A stretch of 64,000 nucleotides of DNA from Nitrospira sp. Lineage in GTDB: Bacteria > Nitrospirota > Nitrospiria > Nitrospirales > Nitrospiraceae. This document shows positions 32,867-41,064 of the stretch, one piece after another. The stretch is taken from positions 3,142,001 to 3,206,000 of the forward strand of contig CP126123.1 in assembly GCA_030123605.1 (NCBI GenBank), read 5' to 3'. The stretch's first letter is position 1; each line of letters begins with the position of its first letter. A program made the position numbers and the translations under genes. Below the pieces are notes generated by a model. It was not told where the DNA came from and did no database searches. It saw only the letters and a program-made list of their open reading frames with translations.

Positions 32867-34156
32867 CTACTGTCCTCCTTGATTGCTGCTCCTGTTGGGG
32901 TTGTGTTGTGGAGATGGTGCGGGGGGAGTACCACCAGCCGGTGGAATCTGCCGAGTGGCCGGAGGGTGAAACTGTTGATGCGGCGGGGTCGGTCGTTGAG
33001 GGGAGGATGATCCCCCCACGTCGCCTGGTTGATGGGTATGGAGCGTCGGCGAGGCCGGCGGACTATTCGGCGCCGGGACCTGTCGATACGTCGGCATCAT
33101 GCTGCGGCCGGACTGCGGCAGGGGAATGCCTGGTTGAGCGGGGATTTGGATGATCGTGGTTGAGTTCCCCGAGACCGGCGGTTGTCCCGATGGATTGGGC
33201 AGCAGCGGGTTGAGTTGATAGACGCTCGAAAGCTGCCGCGAATTCGTTGAGGCGGGCGGCTGGATCGTGCCAGGCTGTGCCGGTGGTTGTGGGATCACGT
33301 AGTATCCCGGCAGGAATGGAACCGTGTGGGGGACCGGCGGCCGTGGCGGTTGCGGCGGCAAGGGCGGCGCCTTGATTCCCACGACCTGTTGTGCGACCGC
33401 CAAGTGGGGATTGCCGGGATTTAGTCTGCCCGCGAGGCTCAGCAAAGCCTGGATCTGCGCGAGGCCCCCCTGTGGATAGGGTTGGACGAACGGCGCCATC
33501 AAGACCCAGTCGGTCCAAGCCTGGGCCACCATGGCATTCGACTGGGCGCGATCAAGCAGGTCATGACGCTGTTGACTCAGCTGCCGGACCTGTTCCGACG
33601 AGGTGGCTGAGTCCAAGGCACGGTTGGCCGCCTCGAGTTCCTGTTGCAATTGATCCACCTCCTGTTTGAGCGCGAGGAGTTCCCCCCTGGCCTCCTGATT
33701 TTGTTTCAGGGCGGCAATGGCGTGGGCGACCTCGTCGGTATCGACTTGGGCCGTCAGGTCGACTCGAATGACGATGACTTCTCCATCGAGATGGGTCTTG
33801 ACCTGCTGATCGAGGACCAGCACCATGCCGGCCGTATAGCTACGGATTTCATCCTGGGTGACATCCAGATCCCGTACCACCGTCACGCTTTCCAGGTACG
33901 AGGCGACCTGTTCCAACGCCTGTTTTTTGGCCTGTTCCGTTGCAAGTCTGACGGCGTCGTCTTTGGTCTCTCGATCACTCATCCGATGTTCCCCGGTTCC
34001 GGTGACGACTCGAATCTCGGCTCGACCGACATCAGGCCGGGCAAGTATGGTGCAGAGGATGATCATGAACAGGCAGAGGAGGGAGAAGCGGCATCCCGGC
34101 TGCGAGGGGGGTGAACGTCTGAGGCTCGTGTCTGTAAAGGAACTATTTAAGGACAT
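32867..34156 (-). CDS. Secreted FlgT-N/LPP20-like protein with proline-rich tail
   Basis: Protein of 429 residues. A signal peptide (SLLCLFMIILCTILA) is followed by EIRVVTGTGEHRMSDRETKDDAVRLATEQAKKQALEQV, the pattern of FlgT N-terminal and LPP20 domains. A predicted coiled coil follows (ALKQNQEARGELLALKQEVDQLQQELEAANRAL), and residues about 260-429 are a disordered Pro/Gln/Ser tail. ATG 34156 is used because the signal peptide starts there; the frame is open to 34246. It diverges from the plus-strand HEAT operon and heads a minus-strand run with the LPP20-like gene. No flagellar gene is nearby, so an envelope structural role is only a guess. Confidence 0.65.
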   Translation of the reverse strand: MSLNSSFTDTSLRRSPPSQPGCRFSLLCLFMIILCTILARPDVGRAEIRVVTGTGEHRMSDRETKDDAVRLATEQAKKQALEQVASYLESVTVVRDLDVTQDEIRSYTAGMVLVLDQQVKTHLDGEVIVIRVDLTAQVDTDEVAHAIAALKQNQEARGELLALKQEVDQLQQELEAANRALDSATSSEQVRQLSQQRHDLLDRAQSNAMVAQAWTDWVLMAPFVQPYPQGGLAQIQALLSLAGRLNPGNPHLAVAQQVVGIKAPPLPPQPPRPPVPHTVPFLPGYYVIPQPPAQPGTIQPPASTNSRQLSSVYQLNPLLPNPSGQPPVSGNSTTIIQIPAQPGIPLPQSGRSMMPTYRQVPAPNSPPASPTLHTHQPGDVGGSSSPQRPTPPHQQFHPPATRQIPPAGGTPPAPSPQHNPNRSSNQGGQ

Positions 34157-34338
34157 CGCCTCACCAGGGACAGGCCTGTCGACCGTGGTTGCCGGTCGAG
34201 TGTACCCGGCAGGTTCAGGATAACATCGATCCCGTGATGACGCCATTGCAGGCGGGGTTCGTGCCTTGCCTTCCCAGAAAACAGCGTGCTAAGGTACCTT
34301 CTCTTTCCATTAGAACGGAACGCGGGGTGAGGCAGGTA

Positions 34339-35382
34339 ATGAATCCTCTCAAGAGCCTTCGTACGGTCATGGCGGTCTTGTGGATGGTCACCGTCTTGGC
34401 GGTTCCCTTGACCTTGCCCTCGTCCCTTGCCCTGGCAGCACGGGGTACTGCAGAAGTCCCGTCTACTGCGCCGGGCGTTACGACGGAACATGTCATCCTG
34501 TTTGTGCTGGAAGGGCTCGGCCAGGAATCCATGAAGAGCGGAGCCATGCCGGTCTTGTCGAACCTCGTGAAAGACGGGGCTGTGACCTGGTCTGCCACCG
34601 CCGTCGCTCCGGCGCGCCGGTTGCCGACCATGGCGTCGTTGTTGATGGGGATGCCGGTCGGCAAGCACGGGATCACGTGGAATGTGTTTGAATTCAGCCG
34701 GGGGTATCCTCGCGCGCCGACGATGTTCGACTATCTCGATCTGAGCGGTGGCCGTGACAGCACCATATTTTTCATGGACGAGTCCTTGTATCAACTCGCG
34801 AAGCCGGAACCCTACACGGACTATCAGATGTGCGGAGCGTTGCGAGCCGAGTGCAGCCCGGACCGGTTGGTCAGTTATGTGCGGGATTATTTCAAGAAAG
34901 CCACCAGCGGATCCGGTTATGGCCATGCGATTCCGTCATTGCCTCACCTCTTGGTCGTGCACTTGCCCGCGCCTGGTCGTGTCGGCGAGGCACAGGGCTG
35001 GAAATCGGCTGAATACAAGGACTCATTGAGGGCTGTGGATAAAGCGATGGGCGCGGTGCTCGATCTGTACCGTGATCTCGGCCTAATCAAGCGGACGACG
35101 GTGTTCGTTACCTCGCTGAGCGCAGTCGGCGAGACGCAGTTCTCGGCCGGCGATGTGACAGGTGAACAGGCCGGCACCGTTCCGGTGGTGCCCTGGATCG
35201 CCTCGGGAGTCGGGATCAAGGCCGGCCATACGATTCGCCAGCCCGTGTCGATCATCGATACGGGAGCGACGGTGATGCGGGCGCTCGGGCTCAAGACTCA
35301 CACCGAATGGGAGAGCCACGCAGTCGAGGAAATATTCAAGACTGCGTTTTCGGCCGCTCCCGTCAGTCCACTGTTGCAATAG
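34339..35382 (+). CDS. Alkaline-phosphatase-superfamily protein with altered metal site
   Basis: Secreted protein of 347 residues, first gene of the HEAT-repeat run. Signal peptide VMAVLWMVTVLAVPLTLPSSLALA. The opening strand reads HVILFVLEGLG where the family has VIDGxR (Asp changed to Glu), the nucleophile-helix region is RRLPTMASLLMGMPVGKHGI with Thr retained, and the late motif TVFVTSLSAVGET replaces the metal-binding TSDHG. DTGATVMRALGL is the normal C-terminal stretch. It is therefore likely to be catalytically changed or dead. ATG 34339 has GAGGCAGG upstream. The next gene begins 7 nt after its stop. Confidence 0.75.
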   Translation: MNPLKSLRTVMAVLWMVTVLAVPLTLPSSLALAARGTAEVPSTAPGVTTEHVILFVLEGLGQESMKSGAMPVLSNLVKDGAVTWSATAVAPARRLPTMASLLMGMPVGKHGITWNVFEFSRGYPRAPTMFDYLDLSGGRDSTIFFMDESLYQLAKPEPYTDYQMCGALRAECSPDRLVSYVRDYFKKATSGSGYGHAIPSLPHLLVVHLPAPGRVGEAQGWKSAEYKDSLRAVDKAMGAVLDLYRDLGLIKRTTVFVTSLSAVGETQFSAGDVTGEQAGTVPVVPWIASGVGIKAGHTIRQPVSIIDTGATVMRALGLKTHTEWESHAVEEIFKTAFSAAPVSPLLQ

Positions 35383-35389
35383 GGGATGT

Positions 35390-35881
35390 ATGCGTTCGTC
35401 GTCTCGGGTAGGTTCCACCGGGCAGCAGGTTTCTGTTTGGATCGTGGCGTTGACCTGTGTGGGTCTCGCAGGGCATCCTGAGTGTCTTTCTGCAGCCGGT
35501 CCCCCTCCCGCCTATACCAAGGAACATACAATCACGATCGATCCCACTCCGCTGGTGCCCCAGTCCTGGTGGCAGGTTCCTGGTGTGACTCCGCAGCTCT
35601 GGACGTTGGATCCCGAGACGTCGGACGCCTATCGGACGACCGAGGCGCGCGAGTTGAAGCTCAAGCCGGGACAATACAAATTCATCAGTTTTACGTTCGA
35701 CTTTCCCTTCACGATCGGTTTGGACGGAAAAGTGGAGTACTCCAAGTCACTCGATCAATGTGTGGAAGGCCGCGGGACCCAGACCTTGGTGGTGCGGTGC
35801 AAACGCACCTATCCCCATGGAGGTCAACGCGATGCCTATTACGGCAACAGCGAGGTTGGTGATGGCACAAGCACTCGATGA
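35390..35881 (+). CDS. Small secreted protein preceding the HEAT-repeat genes
   Basis: I do not recognise the family. The 163-residue protein has a signal-like segment (VSVWIVALTCVGLAGHPECLSAAG) and a mature part with strands (EHTITIDPTPLVPQSW, GQYKFISFTFDFPFTIGLDG) and two late cysteines (DQCVEGRG, VVRCKRTY) that could form a disulfide. Its 3' end overlaps the start of the first HEAT-repeat gene by 20 nt, so translation of the two is probably coupled. The overlap ties a periplasmic-looking protein to cytoplasmic-looking HEAT proteins. Confidence 0.65.
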   Translation: MRSSSRVGSTGQQVSVWIVALTCVGLAGHPECLSAAGPPPAYTKEHTITIDPTPLVPQSWWQVPGVTPQLWTLDPETSDAYRTTEARELKLKPGQYKFISFTFDFPFTIGLDGKVEYSKSLDQCVEGRGTQTLVVRCKRTYPHGGQRDAYYGNSEVGDGTSTR

Positions 35882-37232
35882 TCTCCTCGATTCGCTTGAC
35901 GATGCGGACGATGCGACCCGCGAAGAGGCGGCGAAGGCCCTGGCGGAATTAGCGGACCCCTCCACGTTGGATGCGCTTGTGGGCGCCTGTGGCGATGAAT
36001 ATTGGTCCGTGCGGGCTCGGGCCGGGTGGGGTGTCGCCAAGATCGGCGGCTCCAAGGCGATCGACGCCCTCATTACGCTGTTCAACGACCCCATCATGGA
36101 AGTGCGCAACGAGGCTGTCGCGGCGGTCGTGTCCCTCGGCGCGGGTCTGCTCGATCGATTGCTCACGGCGATGAAGGATGAGCGTTGGAGGGTGAGGGAA
36201 CATGCCGCGAAGGTGTGTGGGGATCTCCGCGATCGACGCGCGGTCGACGGGTTGATCTTCGCCTGTCGGGATCGTGATGGAGCCGTGAAGAGCGCCGCGG
36301 CGGAAGCACTGGGCAAGATCGGCGACCCGAAAGCGGTTCCTGCGCTGGTCAAACTGTTCCGGGATTCATCGAAAATCGTGCGTGAAACGGCCGGTATCGC
36401 TCTGGTGACGATCGGACAACCTTCCGTCGATCTGCTGATCGAGACGCTGAAAGATAAGGATTTCGTCGTGCGGTGCCATGCGGCCCGCGCGTTGGGCGGC
36501 ATGACGACGGACTACCAGATCGGCCGGAGTTGGGTGCGCGAACCGCGTGTCGTCGATGCCTTGATTGAGGCGTTGAAAGATCCGGATCGCGCCGTCCGTG
36601 AAGATGCCACGATCGCCCTCGGGATGATCGGCGACCCCCGTGCCATCGATGCGCTCTTGGAGGCCATGAAGGACGGTGCGGTCAAGCGCCATGCGATCGC
36701 GTCGTTGGGCATGATCGGCGATCCGCGGGCTCTTCCTGCCGTCTTAGCCGCCCTCAAGGGGAAGGGCATTCGCCAAGAAGGGACGCCGACACCGGGCTGC
36801 ATCGTCAGTGAAGACGCCTTCATCAAGGAAGCGGCCGCCACGGCGCTCGGACATTTCCGCGACCCGCGGGTCGTTCCCGATCTCATCATGTTGTTGAAAG
36901 ACGGTGTGTTGCGGGAGAAGGCGGCGGCTGCGCTGGTGCTGATCGGCGACTCGGCCATCGAGCCGCTGATTTCATTTCTCTACGATCCCAAGGCTTCGGA
37001 GGTCGAGGCCGAAGGCGAGCGTGTACTCTCCTATGCGTCGGTCCGGCTCACCGCCAAGGATTCCCTGCGGCTGTTGGTAGTCGAGACGTTGGAACAACTG
37101 GGGTGGACGCCTCCGGACGAAGATACGGCGGTGGACTCCAGTCAGGCGGACAATCTGCGTGTCGATCGGCCGCTCGGCGACATCGGCCGGTTCGGTCCCA
37201 GCGGAGATTTTGCGAAGGGTTCGGTGCGGTAA
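35862..37232 (+). CDS. HEAT-repeat protein 1 of 5
   Basis: Protein of 456 residues made of about a dozen 31-residue HEAT repeats of the PBS-lyase type: each has a helix like VREEAAKALAELAD or VREDATIALGMIGDPRAI followed by a helix such as DALLEAMKDG. No signal peptide and no catalytic motif; such alpha-solenoids serve as protein-binding scaffolds. The C-terminal 40 residues are non-repetitive and acidic. ATG 35862 is chosen because the repeats start there; the frame is open upstream. Related, non-identical proteins follow at 37291, 38458, 39551 and 40333. Confidence 0.85.
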   Translation: MAQALDDLLDSLDDADDATREEAAKALAELADPSTLDALVGACGDEYWSVRARAGWGVAKIGGSKAIDALITLFNDPIMEVRNEAVAAVVSLGAGLLDRLLTAMKDERWRVREHAAKVCGDLRDRRAVDGLIFACRDRDGAVKSAAAEALGKIGDPKAVPALVKLFRDSSKIVRETAGIALVTIGQPSVDLLIETLKDKDFVVRCHAARALGGMTTDYQIGRSWVREPRVVDALIEALKDPDRAVREDATIALGMIGDPRAIDALLEAMKDGAVKRHAIASLGMIGDPRALPAVLAALKGKGIRQEGTPTPGCIVSEDAFIKEAAATALGHFRDPRVVPDLIMLLKDGVLREKAAAALVLIGDSAIEPLISFLYDPKASEVEAEGERVLSYASVRLTAKDSLRLLVVETLEQLGWTPPDEDTAVDSSQADNLRVDRPLGDIGRFGPSGDFAKGSVR

Positions 37233-37290
37233 CCGCCGTTCCATTTCCAGGGGCCCGTTTCTTGGGAGCGTCAAGCCGGGCCGAGGCACC

Positions 37291-38373
37291 ATGGCCGACA
37301 GTGTCAGTGAACAGATTGCAGCCCTATCGGATGATGATTGGGCGGTCCGCGAAGAAGCAGCGATCCTGTTGGGGACTCTCAAGGATCCTCGGGCGGTTGT
37401 GCCGCTGACGAGGGCTCTTCGCGATGCCGATCGTGCCGTGCGCGAAGCCGCGATCGGAGCCCTTTCTTCCATCGGCGAACCGTCTGTTCTCGTTTTGGGT
37501 ACTTGTTTGGCCGATTCCGCCTTGCACGTGCAGGAAGCGGCATCGGCCATTCTGGCTTCGATCGCCGATACGCGGGTGTTTGAGCCGCTCGTCGCCGCGC
37601 TGGGCAGTCATGATTGGATCGTGCGCATGCATGCGGCGAAGGCGTTGGGTCGGATCGGCGATTCGGAGGCAGTCGCCGCTTTGATGCCATTGCTTCAGGA
37701 CAAGGTCAAGGCTGTTCGCGAGGAAGCATCGGGCGCCTTGGCCGCCATCGGTGGCGCCGCCGTGACGGCGTTGGTCCACGCGCTGCAACACGACGACTGG
37801 CTGGTTCGCCTCCATGCCGTGGAGGCGTTGGGAAAGCTGAAGTCACCGGATGCCGTCGATCCACTGCTGCGCGCATTGTTCAACGATCGAGACTCGTCCG
37901 TTCGTGAGGATGTGGTGCGGGCGTTGGGTGCCATCGGGGATGCGCGGGCGGTGGACTATCTGGTTGCCGTGATGAAGGAGCCGAGCCTGCGTCTCCTGGC
38001 GGTGGAGGCGCTGGGCCACATCGGCGACCCGCGGACCGTGTCGTTGCTGCGGCGGATCGTCGAAGGAGCGCCACAGGGCGACCCGAGCCGTTCCGTCGCC
38101 GCCTGCGCCGACGGGTGGACCGATGAGATGGCGGTCATGGGCATGGCGGCTCGGGCGTTGGGGATGATTGCCGATCGGGATGCGATTCCCTCACTTCTGA
38201 TAGCCCTGCGAAACACCGTGACGCGAGCCGAGGCGGCTGCGGCCCTGGCGAAGTTCGGACCGTCCGTCATTCCGACGTTGTTGCCCTTGCTGAGCGCGGA
38301 ACAGGATGAAAATGTTCGGTATCACGTCCGAGAAACCCTGTCCGCCGTCGGTTGGCGTCCGGGGCGAGTGTAG
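37291..38373 (+). CDS. HEAT-repeat protein 2 of 5
   Basis: Protein of 360 residues, nearly all HEAT repeats (WAVREEAAILLGTLKDPRAVVPLTRALRDAD; WIVRMHAAKALGRIGDSEAVAALMPLLQD; WLVRLHAVEALGKLKSPDAVDPLLRAL). The Trp-Val-Arg start of several repeats recurs in proteins 3 to 5 and points to common descent. No signal peptide. ATG 37291 has GAGGCACC upstream. It lies 58 nt after protein 1 and 84 nt before protein 3, whose spacer holds an AT-rich inverted repeat. Partner proteins are unknown. Confidence 0.85.
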   Translation: MADSVSEQIAALSDDDWAVREEAAILLGTLKDPRAVVPLTRALRDADRAVREAAIGALSSIGEPSVLVLGTCLADSALHVQEAASAILASIADTRVFEPLVAALGSHDWIVRMHAAKALGRIGDSEAVAALMPLLQDKVKAVREEASGALAAIGGAAVTALVHALQHDDWLVRLHAVEALGKLKSPDAVDPLLRALFNDRDSSVREDVVRALGAIGDARAVDYLVAVMKEPSLRLLAVEALGHIGDPRTVSLLRRIVEGAPQGDPSRSVAACADGWTDEMAVMGMAARALGMIADRDAIPSLLIALRNTVTRAEAAAALAKFGPSVIPTLLPLLSAEQDENVRYHVRETLSAVGWRPGRV

Positions 38374-38378
38374 AAATT

Positions 38379-38442
38379 GAAAGGAAAAATAAAACAGCAA
38401 CATGACCTGGTTCTCGGTGTTTCCTTTTGAATTTTTCCTTTT
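38379..38442. repeat. AT-rich inverted repeat between HEAT genes 2 and 3
   Basis: AAAGGAAAAAT (38380-38390) and ATTTTTCCTTT (38431-38441) can form an 11-bp A/T stem around a 40-nt loop. The composition is unlike the GC-rich surroundings, and HEAT gene 3 has no ribosome-binding site after it. It may be a regulatory hairpin or a remnant of a small insertion. Confidence 0.5.
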
Positions 38443-38457
38443 GTCTTGTCGTTGACC

Positions 38458-39558
38458 ATGCCCAAAGAGACCCTCGACACACTTGTTTCCGAATTGACCC
38501 ACGAGGAAGAGTGGCGGCGCATGCGGGCTACGGCTGCCTGCCTGGCCGGTGGTCCGCGGGCGGTGCAGGCGCTCACGCATGCATTGGAGACAGGGACCGT
38601 TCCGCTCCGGACCGAAGCGGCAGGGATGTTGGCGCGGATCAAAGATCCTGCCGCGGGCGTTGCCTTGGTCCGGCTGCTTGGCGACGCCGATGAGACCGTG
38701 CGGCAGGCTGGGTTTGTCGCACTCGAACAAATGGCCGGTGTGCTGAATGACGCGACGGCGGCGAGCCTTGTGCGTAATCTCCACGAGTCGCAGGACGAGG
38801 ATGTGCGGAACCGGGTCCGTCACCTCCTGGGGCTGATCCCGAACGCGATCGCTCCGCTGTGTGAGATGTTGACCCATCACGAAGTCGAGGCGCAGACGAC
38901 AGCGGCGACAATTTTGGAGCATTTGCTCGACCCACGTTCGGCGGACGGGCTGATCGATGCGATGGCGTCCCCGGCCGTCCGCGACATTGCCGTGCGGACC
39001 CTGAAGAAGCTGGGGGCGATCCGTGAGCGGATCGACGCGTCGTTCAATGCGCTGCGGGACATCGAGGGCACGAGTGAGCGTGAAGAGGCCCGCATGGCTG
39101 TCGTCATGGATCTGCTCGGGATCGGACGGCCGAGCGTCGAGATCTTGATCGAGTACCTGGAGGATGACGATTGGGTGGTGCGAGAAGCGGCCGCCGATCT
39201 GCTGGGAAAAATCGGGGACGTCCGCGCAGTCGAGCCGCTGATGAAGAGGTTGCAGGTCGACCGGGATACCGGGGTAAAGGAGTATGCACTCAAGTCTTTG
39301 GGGCTCATCGGCGACCCGCGACCGGCGCAATTGTACATCGAGGCCATTCCGATCAGGCCGTTGCGGGTGATGGCGATCGAGGCCCTGGCAAAAATCAAGG
39401 ACGTCGAGGTGTTGCGTCCGCATAACGAGCTGTTCAATCGGTTGCGAACCGACCGCGACGGCATCGTGTCCTACAGCGCCGGACTCATCGCAGACAAACT
39501 CGCCGCCCTCGAAGGCGGACAGCCGGTCGGACAGGAGGGATCGGAGGATCATGAGTGA
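38458..39558 (+). CDS. HEAT-repeat protein 3 of 5
   Basis: Protein of 366 residues. HEAT repeats run from residue 5 (EEWRRMRATAACLAGGPRAVQALTHAL) to near the end, with a less regular middle (residues 180-215, GAIRERIDASFNALRDIEGTSEREEARMAVVM). WVVREAAADLLGKIGDVRAVEPLMKRL is a typical unit. Start ATG 38458 is in frame with a TTG at 38446; there is no good ribosome-binding site. Its stop overlaps the start of protein 4 by 8 nt, so the two are translationally coupled. No catalytic motif. Confidence 0.85.
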   Translation: MPKETLDTLVSELTHEEEWRRMRATAACLAGGPRAVQALTHALETGTVPLRTEAAGMLARIKDPAAGVALVRLLGDADETVRQAGFVALEQMAGVLNDATAASLVRNLHESQDEDVRNRVRHLLGLIPNAIAPLCEMLTHHEVEAQTTAATILEHLLDPRSADGLIDAMASPAVRDIAVRTLKKLGAIRERIDASFNALRDIEGTSEREEARMAVVMDLLGIGRPSVEILIEYLEDDDWVVREAAADLLGKIGDVRAVEPLMKRLQVDRDTGVKEYALKSLGLIGDPRPAQLYIEAIPIRPLRVMAIEALAKIKDVEVLRPHNELFNRLRTDRDGIVSYSAGLIADKLAALEGGQPVGQEGSEDHE

Positions 39559-40312
39559 GACAGCAAGAATTGCGCAATTGATTTCCGCGCTTCGCGACGA
39601 TAATGACGCGTTGCGGGACCATGCGATGGCAAGCCTGGGGCAGATGGGCATCGAGGCCGTTCCCCAACTGATCGGTCTGATGGCGGATGAGGATGCCGTC
39701 GTACGTGAAGCGGCGGCGACCGCCGTGGTGCGTATCGGCCCCGTCGCCTTCGATCATCTGCTCGACGCGCTCCGCGACGATGAATGGGCGATTCGTGAAC
39801 AGGCGGCGAATGCGCTGGGACGTCTGCGTGATACGCGGGCGGTCGAGCCCCTCATGGCGGTCCTGAAAGACAAAGACGGCGCCGTCAGGACGGCGGCGGT
39901 GTGGGCGTTGGAACGCATTGGAGACGCACGGGCGACGCCAGGTTTGATCGACGCACTCGGCGACGGCACGGTGCGCGAGGATGTGGCGCGAGTCCTGAAA
40001 AAAATCGGCGACAGCAGGGCGGTCGATGCGCTGATCGACGGTCTCTTGGGCCCCAATTGGATGGTGCGACGCCATGCGGCTGAGGCGCTCGGGAAAATCG
40101 GCGATCCGCGTAGCGCCGATGCGTTGATCCGGTCGCTGCAGGATGAGGATTGGCTCGTGCGCCGGAATGCCGCCGAGTCGTTGGCGCGTCTGGGGGCGAA
40201 GCAGGCGATCGAGCCGTTGCTTCCTCTCTTGGAAGACGAAAATACGATGGTGCAGGAAACGGTCGAAGGTGTGCTCGCGAGTTTGGGGTGGAAACAGGCG
40301 GCCTCGTCATAA
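39551..40312 (+). CDS. HEAT-repeat protein 4 of 5
   Basis: Protein of 253 residues, eight or so HEAT repeats, the most regular of the set: AVVREAAATAVVRIGPVAFDHLL, WAIREQAANALGRLRDTRAVEPLM, WMVRRHAAEALGKIGDPRSADALI, WLVRRNAAESLARLGAKQAIEPLL. It overlaps gene 3 by 8 nt and is followed 20 nt later by gene 5. GGAGG lies 3 nt before the ATG. Cytoplasmic scaffold by inference; no enzyme motif. Confidence 0.87.
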   Translation: MSETARIAQLISALRDDNDALRDHAMASLGQMGIEAVPQLIGLMADEDAVVREAAATAVVRIGPVAFDHLLDALRDDEWAIREQAANALGRLRDTRAVEPLMAVLKDKDGAVRTAAVWALERIGDARATPGLIDALGDGTVREDVARVLKKIGDSRAVDALIDGLLGPNWMVRRHAAEALGKIGDPRSADALIRSLQDEDWLVRRNAAESLARLGAKQAIEPLLPLLEDENTMVQETVEGVLASLGWKQAASS

Positions 40313-40332
40313 CCGGATAAAGGAACTCTACT

Positions 40333-41043
40333 ATGGCAGATGAAGCACCGGCAAAACTGATTCAGATCGGACCGAAGGGTGGCCTCAAGAAAGACGGCTT
40401 CAACTTGGTGACGGAGCGGGTTGTGGCCGTCAATCCGGAAGCCAAGCAGTTGGAAGTCGAACTGCTCGCGTACGACGGGAAAACCGTCGTACTCGATGTG
40501 GGAGAAGAGGCCCTCGAAGAGTTCCTCAAGATCAAACCCGGCGACGGGGCGACGATCCGCGTGGTCGAAGAAGGCGGCAAGCGCATTGCGAAGAGCTTCC
40601 GGGTTCGCGCGAAGGATCCGAATGCGGCCAAGGCCGATGCCATGTTGATCGACTTGAAAGACTCCCATTGGCTCAACCGCAAATATGCGGCGGAAGTCCT
40701 CGGTGAGTTGAAAGATCCGCGCGCCGTAGGGCCGCTGGTCGATGCCCTCACCGACGAAGTGGGCGACGTGCGGCAACGGGCCTATGACTCGTTGATCAAG
40801 ATCGGCGGGACGGCCGTGCCCTCCCTCGTGCCGTTGTTGGCTGTCGAGGAGGACGATGTGCGTCAATCGGCGACGGAAATCATCCGGAAGATCGGAAAAC
40901 CGGCCGTCGAACCATTGGCCACGGCCCTGGCAGAAGCCGACGACCGGCTGAAGATCAAGATCATGAAGGTGCTCGACCGGATGGGTTATAAACCGAAGCC
41001 CAAAGAAGGGGCGCAGGCCGAGGCGGCGAAGCTTCTCAGCTAG
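40333..41043 (+). CDS. HEAT-repeat protein 5 of 5 with N-terminal beta domain
   Basis: Protein of 236 residues, different in build from the other four. Residues 1 to about 95 are a beta-rich domain (RVVAVNPEAKQLEVELLAYDGKTVVLDVGEEALEEFLKIKPGDGATIRVVE), perhaps a small barrel, followed by three to four HEAT repeats (WLNRKYAAEVLGELKDPRAVGPLVDALTD; DVRQRAYDSLIKIGGTAVPSLVPLL) and a lysine-rich tail. AAAGGAACT precedes the ATG. It is the last gene of the run and converges on ugd, leaving a 21-bp gap with no terminator. Confidence 0.82.
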   Translation: MADEAPAKLIQIGPKGGLKKDGFNLVTERVVAVNPEAKQLEVELLAYDGKTVVLDVGEEALEEFLKIKPGDGATIRVVEEGGKRIAKSFRVRAKDPNAAKADAMLIDLKDSHWLNRKYAAEVLGELKDPRAVGPLVDALTDEVGDVRQRAYDSLIKIGGTAVPSLVPLLAVEEDDVRQSATEIIRKIGKPAVEPLATALAEADDRLKIKIMKVLDRMGYKPKPKEGAQAEAAKLLS

Positions 41044-41064
41044 TTGTGGAGACCTGCCCGTCGG

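Noticed and set aside
35862-41043. Phycobilisome lyase (CpcE/F-type) function for the HEAT proteins
   Set aside because: The repeats are of this type, but no phycobiliprotein genes or pigment context exist; the repeat class is widespread.
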